From: an uncultured Prevotellaceae bacterium
GTDB taxonomy: Bacteria > Bacteroidota > Bacteroidia > Bacteroidales > Bacteroidaceae
DNA: 61,489 bases
Direction: 5' to 3'
Assembly (NCBI GenBank): GCA_900318795.1
Contig: ONLU01000007.1
Coordinates: 1 to 61,489, forward strand
The position numbers were made by a program, and so were the translations under genes. Shown here piece after piece: positions 51,466-58,021 of the stretch. The first letter of the stretch is position 1, and every line of letters starts with the position of its first letter. A model generated the notes under the pieces. The model was given only the letters and a program-made list of their open reading frames with translations, searched no databases and had not been told where the DNA came from.

Positions 51466-51957
51466 ATGAACGTGTCAAAACAAGAGTTAGAAGCGCGTGT
51501 ATGTCGCGCTGTCGACAACTTCATGGCAGGCTATGGTTGCTGCCAGAGTGTAGTAGCAGCCTTTTCCGACCTCTACGGCTTGGACGAGCTGACCGCCAAG
51601 CGCATTGCTGCTGGCTTTGGTGGTGGTGTGGGCCGCCTGCGCATGATGTGCGGTGCCGTGTCGGGCATTGTCATGCTGGTGGGTCTCGACTGTGGACAGA
51701 CCGAGGGCAGCGACCGTGAGGGCAAGTCTGCCTGCTACAAGGTGGTACAGCAATTGCTCGCCCGTTCGGAGCAAGAGAACGGCAGCCTCATCTGTGCTGA
51801 GATATTAGGACTGAAAGGTCATGAGAAAGCCGCCTCCAGCTACGAGGCTTCTCCACGTACGGCTGAATACTACAAGACACGCCCCTGTGCTGCCAAGGTG
51901 GAGAGCGCAGCCCGCATTTTTGCCGACTATCTGTGGCAGAAGCAACAGTCCCTTTGA
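51466..51957 (+). CDS. C_GCAxxG_C_C family redox-type protein
   Basis: 163 residues. GYGCCQSVVAAF replaces the usual GYNCAQ motif, MMCGAVSGIVMLVGL is the central CGA-xxG block, and further cysteines follow (SACYKV, LICAEILGLKG, RPCAAKV). The family name describes this cysteine pattern, and members are predicted to bind Fe-S clusters or act in redox chemistry, often near membrane electron transfer genes. It is divergent from a NifU-like scaffold gene across 166 nt, which fits a need for cluster delivery. The -7 box ends 4 nt before the ATG, so the mRNA is probably leaderless. Confidence 0.88.
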   Translation: MNVSKQELEARVCRAVDNFMAGYGCCQSVVAAFSDLYGLDELTAKRIAAGFGGGVGRLRMMCGAVSGIVMLVGLDCGQTEGSDREGKSACYKVVQQLLARSEQENGSLICAEILGLKGHEKAASSYEASPRTAEYYKTRPCAAKVESAARIFADYLWQKQQSL

Positions 51958-52004
51958 CCTAAGTCAAGAAGAAGCCTTTTTCTGCATAAAAAGTGTGTAA
52001 ACCC

Positions 52005-52035
52005 TTGGTGTGTTCGCACACAATTCGTACTTTTG
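52005..52035 (+). promoter_or_regulatory. promoter of the recombinase leader, with palindrome in the spacer
   Basis: TTG (52005-52007), 20 nt, TACTTTTG (52028-52035). The spacer contains GTGTG-TTCG-CACAC (52008-52021), a perfect inverted repeat that could be an operator, or a hairpin ending the upstream transcript. Confidence 0.65.
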
Positions 52036-52119
52036 CCTCGTCTAAGAGAGACAAACAGACAAGAACAGACATTAATTAGTAGTTTTTAGGATTAACAAAA
52101 TTAGGAAAGGTTTTTAGTT

Positions 52120-52185
52120 ATGATTATTTTAAATTTTGTAGTAGTTTCGCTCGCCAAGAAAGGCCTGCACTTGATGAAGCACTAA
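52120..52185 (+). CDS. possible 21-residue leader peptide
   Basis: ATG after the A-rich stretch AGGAAAGGTTTTTAGTT encodes MIILNFVVVSLAKKGLHLMK and then His before TAA. The hydrophobic-then-basic content and the place between promoter and terminator fit a regulatory leader peptide. A chance ORF is also possible. Confidence 0.3.
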   Translation: MIILNFVVVSLAKKGLHLMKH

Positions 52186-52244
52186 GCCATAAACGACAGG
52201 GCTTCTCTCCGAGGAAAATGATATAGAGGAGCATAAGAACGTGT

Positions 52245-52277
52245 CCTGCCATCCCCACAAGGTTGGCAGGATTTTTT
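52245..52277 (+). terminator. intrinsic terminator 15 nt before the recombinase gene
   Basis: CCTGCCA (52245-52251) pairs with TGGCAGG (52264-52270), followed by ATTTTTT. Read-through would be needed for recombinase expression from the upstream promoter. Confidence 0.8.
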
Positions 52278-52291
52278 GGCTATAAGTATTT

Positions 52292-53341
52292 ATGGACACA
52301 TACCCCATTGAGATCAACATCAACATTCAGCGTGTAGAAGACCTACGCATTAAACTGAACGGGAAAGAATACGCACTCACTCCCATTGTCGATAACGAAG
52401 AAGAAGAGCATCGCCGAGACGATGTCCCCACCCTGGCAGTCTTTGTGGAGCAGCTCATTCAGGACTTGCGTCGTGAAGGCAGGGTGCGTACGTCAGAAAC
52501 CTATCATGGAGCGCTGGCCAGCTTCAAGAAGTTCCTTCAAGGAAAGGATATCGCTATCAGCGCCATAGACAGCACCCTGATAGCCAACTACGAACACCAT
52601 CTGAAAGAGCAAGGCCTCATCAGCAATTCCACCTCCTTTTACATGCGCGTGCTACGAACCATATATAATAAGGCCGTAGCCTGCCACTACACCACAGACA
52701 AACAGCCGTTTGCCAAAGTCTATACCGGTATCGGCAAAACTGCCAAGCGAGCCATCTCGCTGGAGTCCATTCAGCGCATCAGCCATCTGACAGGACTCAG
52801 CAAGAAAGAAGAATGGGCCCGCGACCTCTTCCTGCTCTCATTCTACACCCGAGGCATGTCCTTCATCGACTTGGCCAATCTCAGCCCCCAGAACATCAAG
52901 GACGGCATCCTCACCTACCGGCGTCATAAGACCGGCCAGGAAATCATCATGCGTTGGGAGCCCCAGATGCAGGCCATCGTCAACCGACACCCCTCAGCCA
53001 ACAGCAAATACCTGCTGCCCATCATCAAGCGCAGCAATGGCCACGAGCGCTGCCAGTACCGCGAGGGACTGCGCATCGTCAATGCCATGCTGAAGCCCGT
53101 AGGCCGCAAGGCTGGCCTCAACGAGCCACTGACCATGTACGTTGCCCGCCACTCATGGGCCAGCATAGCCCGTTCCATGAACGTCCCCCTCAACATCATC
53201 AGCCAAGGCATGGGCCACACCTCTGAGCAGACCACTCAGATTTACCTCAAATCACTCAGCAACAAGGGCCTCGATGCAGCCAATGCCAACATCATCCAAG
53301 CAGTAAACAGCTTGCCTCACAAGAAGCCAATTAATAAATAA
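52292..53341 (+). CDS. tyrosine recombinase / integrase
   Basis: 349 residues. The N-terminal SAM-like core-binding domain (LAVFVEQLIQDLRREGRVRT to NKAVACHYTT, about 48-135) precedes the catalytic domain with Arg187 (YTRGMSFIDLANL), Lys213 (YRRHKTGQE), Arg286 in MYVARHSWASI, His309 (GMGHTSEQTT) and nucleophile Tyr318 (QIYLKSL). The His of the usual HxLR box is Tyr, as in many Bacteroidota relatives. Such single recombinases integrate elements or invert local DNA to switch surface genes. No element body, tRNA target or excisionase is next to it. The giant collagen-like lipoprotein gene starts 142 nt downstream. A terminator in its leader suggests tight control. Confidence 0.93.
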   Translation: MDTYPIEININIQRVEDLRIKLNGKEYALTPIVDNEEEEHRRDDVPTLAVFVEQLIQDLRREGRVRTSETYHGALASFKKFLQGKDIAISAIDSTLIANYEHHLKEQGLISNSTSFYMRVLRTIYNKAVACHYTTDKQPFAKVYTGIGKTAKRAISLESIQRISHLTGLSKKEEWARDLFLLSFYTRGMSFIDLANLSPQNIKDGILTYRRHKTGQEIIMRWEPQMQAIVNRHPSANSKYLLPIIKRSNGHERCQYREGLRIVNAMLKPVGRKAGLNEPLTMYVARHSWASIARSMNVPLNIISQGMGHTSEQTTQIYLKSLSNKGLDAANANIIQAVNSLPHKKPINK

Positions 53342-53355
53342 ATAGGGTTTAAGTA

Positions 53356-53391
53356 TTCTCAACTTTCTTAACATTCTTAACATTTTGACCG
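53356..53391. repeat. four degenerate 9-bp direct repeats after the recombinase gene
   Basis: TTCTCAACT, TTCTTAACA, TTCTTAACA, TTTTGACCG follow one another without gaps. They could be arm-type binding sites for the recombinase, or part of an AT-rich untranslated region. Confidence 0.5.
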
Positions 53392-53423
53392 CTTCTCTGC
53401 CGCAAGAGGCATGGTTAAAATGT
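53380..53423. repeat. imperfect inverted repeat between recombinase and surface-protein genes
   Basis: ACATTTTGACC (53380-53390) and GGTTAAAATGT (53413-53423) match as inverted repeats with one mismatch. A nested CTCT/AGAG pair lies in the 22-nt spacer. It may be a recombination core site or the terminator of the recombinase gene. Confidence 0.5.
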
Positions 53424-53483
53424 GACAAAAAATAGAGAATATTATAACTTCTTTTTATTAATTAATTAATTCAAACAATTCGT

Positions 53484-56400
53484 ATGAACAAAACAAAGTT
53501 TTTTAGTTCGTTGCTTGTAGTTGCTTTATTTGCTACTACAAGTGTAGTTACGTCTTGTAAGGACTATGATGATGACATCAAGAATCTGCAGTCGCAGATT
53601 GATGGCATTAACAAGACCCTGAGTCAGATTCAGACTCTGATTTCAAGCGGTAGTGTTATTACCGATGTCAAGACCCTTACAGACGGTACTGGCGGTGTTG
53701 AGATTTTCTTGAGCAACAACAAGAGCTACAAGATCTACAACGGTGCCAAAGGTGAGACCGGTGCTACTGGTGCTACTGGTGCACAGGGTGAGAAAGGCGA
53801 CAAGGGTGACAAGGGCGATACCGGTGCAGCAGGTGCTGACGGCGTAGCTCCCGTTGTTACTATCGGCGACAACGGCAACTGGTTCATCAATGGTGTTGAC
53901 ACTGGCAAGCCCTCTCGCGGTGAGAAGGGTGAGACTGGTGCTACTGGTGCTACTGGTGCTCAGGGTCCCCAGGGTGAGAAAGGTGAAAAGGGTGACAAGG
54001 GTGAAGCTGGCGTTGCTGGTGCAAAGGCCGTCTACTATGTTCCTGGCACTGAGGGTGCAGAGAAGGGCTTCTGGGTGAAGGTTGATCCCAACACTGATCC
54101 TGAGACCCGTACTATTACCACCGAGAAGTGGGTTGGTGTTGATCCCAACATGGTATCTGCCGTTATGGATAAGGAGACTGGTCTGCTGACATTGGTTAAT
54201 GTTCAGGGTGCTACTGACACTGACGAGAACGGCAACGTGGTTCTGTCGCTGAACAATGCCCTGCGCAGCCTCGTGCTGATTCCTACCACTGTTCTCTCAA
54301 GCAGCAAGGGAATCGTTGTTGATCAGATGATTTATACCCGTTACAAGATTAATAATATAAACAAAAAGAATGAAACTCTTGTTGCGGATGGTTATAAAGC
54401 TAAGGTTAATGGTCAGGAAGTGACTATTACTACCGATACGATTTGTCCTCTGACCAAGGTTCAGTATCATGTGAACCCCAGCAATGCCGACATCAACAAG
54501 GTGAAGGACGCTATGGAGTTCCTGCTGCAGGACAATGTTCCCTTCAATGCTGATAATAGATGGACCACTCGTGCAAAGTCGTCTGACGATTTCGCTGTGG
54601 CCATCAAGTCTGACATGACCGAGTTTGACAGCGAGAGTGGTATCCTGACAGTCTACGTTGATATGAAGGGTGTGCCTGCTACATACGTTTACTATGATCA
54701 AACAGGAGGGTACGAAAACAGTTATGTTTCAATGGTTGCTCTGCAGGTGGCTAAGGAGAACGGCGAATTCGTCACTTCTGACTATGGTACGCTGGCTCAG
54801 AGAAAGAATCTCGGTCTTGCCATTGCCAACCAGGCTCTCTACGAGAATCACGGTGAAGACTATCACTTCCGTTCACTCTTAGATGGTGGGACAGTTAGAA
54901 ATATTAGTGCTTCTCAGTATGATCATGCTTCCGCTAAGGTTAGCGACCAGAAAGTCTGGGAGACTGGAAATGTGCCTTTTGCAAACCAGGTTGATACCGT
55001 TATCTACTATACTCGTAACGCAGCCGATGGTACTCTGATTGCCGAGACGCTGAACGTGAAGGATATGGTAGGTCTGCACATGGTTGCTTCTTACTCGCCA
55101 TCTAATTGTTCAGATTATAACAACTTAATTACTTGGCGTAGCTATCCAGCTTATCCTGTAGCTGATGACAATAATGTCATTGATGCAGAGGATTTGGGTA
55201 AGGTATTCCCAGGCTGGACACTGACTTACGAACTGGTGTCTAACTACAAGATTGGTAATAACGAAACCGATCAGGCAGAGTATGTGAAGTTTGACAAGAA
55301 TACCGGTATCCTGTCTATCAATACCGCTTATGGTTCTTCAGCCATCAACCGTACTCCGATTATCCGTGTAACCCTGAAGGACGAAAACGGCAAGGTGGTC
55401 AACGTTGCCTATATCAAGGTGAAGATTGTGGAGCGTGACGGTGAGCCTCTGGAAGGTCTCTCACTGACCATGAAGAATATAGACTTCAAGTGTACCGGTA
55501 ACATGGTAATGAATGACTACAAGGAGATTAGTAAGGATGTCTATGATGTTGTTCATATGACTAAGGATGAGTTCCATACTCTATATCCTACCTTTGACGC
55601 TCGTAACAACGTTGATCTATATGGAACTCCTATTTATAATGCAGACAAAAAGACTGGTTATATAGAAAAAGCTAATAGTATTCCTGATAATTACGAGCCA
55701 ACTTATCCAGAGAATATTGGTTATGTAGAGCAGGTTATTGAAACAAATGGAACTCAACAGACGACTCATACATTAAGGTGGTACTTCACAGCTGAGGAAC
55801 TCTGGGAGAATGCCGGTAAGACTGTTTCACACGTTGTCGCTTACACTAATGGCGGCAGTGAGATTGAGATTAAGCTGACTACGACTATTACCGGTCTGCA
55901 GAAGGAGTTCAACATCACTACTGCTCGTTATATCAGCGAATATTGGACTGACGGCTTCGAGTTTGCTAAGTTCAATGTGAACGTTCCGCCTTCAGTCGGT
56001 TACGCTGATGATGACAAGACTCTCTTTGAGAACGACATGAACTCTCCGTTCATTAACTGGCCTGTTGGAAACAAGTCTGATGGCGATTTGACCGATCTCG
56101 ATGGCTATATCCGCCTGCTGGATAGCAGTGACAAGGATGTCAAGTCAGTGACCTCTCTTGAATACAAATTCGACAAGAGCATTGAGGGTGAGCATACATT
56201 CAATGGTGTAGTTTATTACTTCCGTGTAAGCCAGACAGGTGACTCTCTGTTGGCTGCCAAGAAGGATGCTTATGGTGGCAATAAGCCGCGTAAGGTAGAA
56301 GACGTGAAGTGGGATGCTGCTGATGTTAACAATGCCGCTACAAACAAGACTCATGTCATTGCTATTATCACAAATGATATTGCTGCTGCTACTCCTTGGC

Positions 56401-57101
56401 CAAATGGTGGTCGTAACAAGGTTGAACTGCAAGAGACCAGTGCTTGGGCTAAGGCTATGCTGAACAGCAAGGAACTGAAAGTGAACCTGACTGTGAAGGG
56501 TTATGTCTGTGACGACGAAGACAAGGTGGTGAAGATTACCTTCGATGGCAAGGATTACTATACTGCCAGCTACATCCGTCCGCTGAACGAGCCTGCTGAG
56601 TCTAATGGTAACTTCATTGACGGTGTTGACTTCGGTGAGGCTGGTTCTTACCTGAACGTGATGGACATCGTACAGCTGAAAGACTGGCGTGGTCGTGTAT
56701 TCGGTATGCCAAGCTATGTGAATGCTGCCAATGAGCCGGTTCCTGCTGGTGACTACTGGAACTATTGGTTGAATGACCAGGCTGGTAATGCTCTTGGCGG
56801 TTACTATGGCTTAGAGTCTATTGAACTGGTTTCTGGTAACAAGTGCGACCTGAACGGTAACAAGCAGGATATTCCTGCCGCCATCCAGGTGAACCAGACT
56901 GTTACTGATCCTGCACCCACGGCTGCAAAGCCTGCCGCTCCGTTCGGATACATCACCTACAAGAACAACGGTACAACCGTAACTGGTAACTATAACCTCT
57001 ACCTGAAGTTCAAGGTTACCTACAAGTGGGGTGAGTTCATCACTGAGGAGATTAAGGTTCCTGTTGCTAAGACCACTGTTTCTCCTGCTCCTAAGTTCTA
57101 A
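53484..57101 (+). CDS. giant collagen-like surface lipoprotein
   Basis: 1205 residues. The signal peptide ends in the lipobox VTSC (Cys25). A coiled coil (about 29-52, DIKNLQSQIDGINKTLSQIQ) follows, then two collagen-type blocks of about 12 Gly-X-Y triplets each (87-122 and 146-181) separated by the linker VVTIGDNGNWFINGVDTG. The remaining 1000 residues look like beta-rich domains with no enzyme motif I can recognise (DENGKVVNVAYIKVKIVERD is a typical strand pair). A trimeric stalk holding a large head outside the cell is likely. Codon use is more AT-rich than in housekeeping genes. It lies directly downstream of a tyrosine recombinase, lacks a canonical -7 box, and has ATTA repeats at 53457-53471 just before the start. 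Confidence 0.85.
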   Translation: MNKTKFFSSLLVVALFATTSVVTSCKDYDDDIKNLQSQIDGINKTLSQIQTLISSGSVITDVKTLTDGTGGVEIFLSNNKSYKIYNGAKGETGATGATGAQGEKGDKGDKGDTGAAGADGVAPVVTIGDNGNWFINGVDTGKPSRGEKGETGATGATGAQGPQGEKGEKGDKGEAGVAGAKAVYYVPGTEGAEKGFWVKVDPNTDPETRTITTEKWVGVDPNMVSAVMDKETGLLTLVNVQGATDTDENGNVVLSLNNALRSLVLIPTTVLSSSKGIVVDQMIYTRYKINNINKKNETLVADGYKAKVNGQEVTITTDTICPLTKVQYHVNPSNADINKVKDAMEFLLQDNVPFNADNRWTTRAKSSDDFAVAIKSDMTEFDSESGILTVYVDMKGVPATYVYYDQTGGYENSYVSMVALQVAKENGEFVTSDYGTLAQRKNLGLAIANQALYENHGEDYHFRSLLDGGTVRNISASQYDHASAKVSDQKVWETGNVPFANQVDTVIYYTRNAADGTLIAETLNVKDMVGLHMVASYSPSNCSDYNNLITWRSYPAYPVADDNNVIDAEDLGKVFPGWTLTYELVSNYKIGNNETDQAEYVKFDKNTGILSINTAYGSSAINRTPIIRVTLKDENGKVVNVAYIKVKIVERDGEPLEGLSLTMKNIDFKCTGNMVMNDYKEISKDVYDVVHMTKDEFHTLYPTFDARNNVDLYGTPIYNADKKTGYIEKANSIPDNYEPTYPENIGYVEQVIETNGTQQTTHTLRWYFTAEELWENAGKTVSHVVAYTNGGSEIEIKLTTTITGLQKEFNITTARYISEYWTDGFEFAKFNVNVPPSVGYADDDKTLFENDMNSPFINWPVGNKSDGDLTDLDGYIRLLDSSDKDVKSVTSLEYKFDKSIEGEHTFNGVVYYFRVSQTGDSLLAAKKDAYGGNKPRKVEDVKWDAADVNNAATNKTHVIAIITNDIAAATPWPNGGRNKVELQETSAWAKAMLNSKELKVNLTVKGYVCDDEDKVVKITFDGKDYYTASYIRPLNEPAESNGNFIDGVDFGEAGSYLNVMDIVQLKDWRGRVFGMPSYVNAANEPVPAGDYWNYWLNDQAGNALGGYYGLESIELVSGNKCDLNGNKQDIPAAIQVNQTVTDPAPTAAKPAAPFGYITYKNNGTTVTGNYNLYLKFKVTYKWGEFITEEIKVPVAKTTVSPAPKF

Positions 57102-57127
57102 GGACTAAGAAACTACAATAATGAAGT

Positions 57128-57170
57128 GAAGGGCACTTTCTTCCTCAGGAAGTAGTGCCCTTCCTTTTTC
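57128..57170 (+). terminator. terminator of the collagen-like gene
   Basis: GAAGGGCACT (57128-57137) pairs with AGTGCCCTTC (57154-57163), followed by CTTTTTC. An in-frame upstream ATG for the next gene lies inside this hairpin. Confidence 0.85.
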
Positions 57171-57196
57171 CCAAGAATCATATTAAAAGTCAAAGC

Positions 57197-57547
57197 ATGA
57201 AGAAGAATATTGTCTTGAGCGTACTGCTCCTGACGGCCGTGTTGTTCGTAGGCTGTGGTCCCAAGTTTCCCAAAGGCAGTAAGCACGGAGGCTATGTGGG
57301 CAAGTTCACCGACGAGTTCGGCAACAAGTTCGAGCTTCGCGAGGACCATACTGCACTGATTCAGTTCGACGGTATGGAGTCTCCCGTGGAGACCCGTTGG
57401 ACGGAGGGCCACGGCAAGGACAGCCTCTGCGTGAGTATTGAATACAACATGGACCCCAGCTACTATTTTCTTAAGGATGGCGTCCTCTATCGTCACCGTA
57501 AGGACATGGAGCAGGGGCATCCCGCTATCAGTATAGAATACGAGTAA
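57197..57547 (+). CDS. small lipoprotein of unknown function
   Basis: 116 residues. MKKNIVLSVLLLTAVLFVGC ends in a lipobox. The mature part (HGGYVGKFTDEFGNKFELRE, TALIQFDGMESPVETRW, YFLKDGVLYRHRKDM) is a compact beta-strand domain of about 90 residues, without catalytic signatures. I chose this start because a longer frame would begin in the preceding terminator. The DUF1573 lipoprotein gene follows 8 nt downstream, so they form a pair. Confidence 0.75.
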   Translation: MKKNIVLSVLLLTAVLFVGCGPKFPKGSKHGGYVGKFTDEFGNKFELREDHTALIQFDGMESPVETRWTEGHGKDSLCVSIEYNMDPSYYFLKDGVLYRHRKDMEQGHPAISIEYE

Positions 57548-57555
57548 GCAGTGCC

Positions 57556-57963
57556 ATGAAGCCTACCGCATTATATCTCATCCTGTCAGTCTGTCTGCTG
57601 ACGGCAGCATGCCGTCGGCAGCAGGTTGTCAAGGAGGAGCCCAAGGCCCAGATAGAGTTTCTGACTGACCTCCGCTACGACTTTAGTGACGAGGGAATGA
57701 AGGATACTGTCACTCACTGGTTTGTCTACCGGAACACTGGTAGCGTGCCATTTGTCATCAACAGCATTGAGACACAATGCGGCTGTACAACTGTCTCATT
57801 CAGCAAAGAGCCTTTAGCCCCAGGCGGTACGGACAGCATCCAAGTGGTGCTTTCACTGAAGAAGCTCATTGCCGGCTATCTCTATAAGAGCTGCAACGTC
57901 TACTCAAATGCCACTGACAGTGTTATCCGTCTGACCATGCAGGGCCAGCACGTCAGGCGCTGA
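57556..57963 (+). CDS. DUF1573 domain lipoprotein
   Basis: 135 residues. LLTAAC is the lipobox. The rest is one Ig-like DUF1573 domain: WFVYRNTGSVPFVINSIETQ, then CGCTTVSFSKEPLAPGGTDS with the hallmark CGC. The domain is common in Bacteroidota surface or periplasmic proteins, but its function is unproven. It follows the 116-residue lipoprotein gene and precedes the giant beta-helix gene. Confidence 0.85.
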   Translation: MKPTALYLILSVCLLTAACRRQQVVKEEPKAQIEFLTDLRYDFSDEGMKDTVTHWFVYRNTGSVPFVINSIETQCGCTTVSFSKEPLAPGGTDSIQVVLSLKKLIAGYLYKSCNVYSNATDSVIRLTMQGQHVRR

Positions 57964-58021
57964 ACGTACAAACAACCATTATTAGACTAAATATTATTAA
58001 TTGCTAAAACATAAAACGCTT

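Larger units (their letters stand above)
52041..52277 (+). ncRNA. candidate leader RNA / small RNA upstream of the recombinase
   Basis: A good promoter and an intrinsic terminator bracket about 237 nt with no long ORF, so a discrete RNA should be made. The first 80 nt are A-rich and the latter half can fold, for example GGC-TGC/GCA-GCC around 52161-52188. It contains a 21-codon ORF (52120-52185). It accounts for most of the 51958-52291 gap. I do not recognise it as 6S, SRP, RNase P or tmRNA. Confidence 0.5.

Noticed and set aside
52041-52277. known housekeeping RNA (6S, SRP, RNase P, tmRNA)
   Set aside because: None of their conserved cores, such as the GGAAG-type SRP loop or the P4 helix of RNase P, could be found.
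53341-53484. invertible promoter between recombinase and collagen-like gene
   Set aside because: The only inverted repeat has a 22-nt spacer without promoter elements in either direction, so an invertible promoter cannot be claimed from this sequence.
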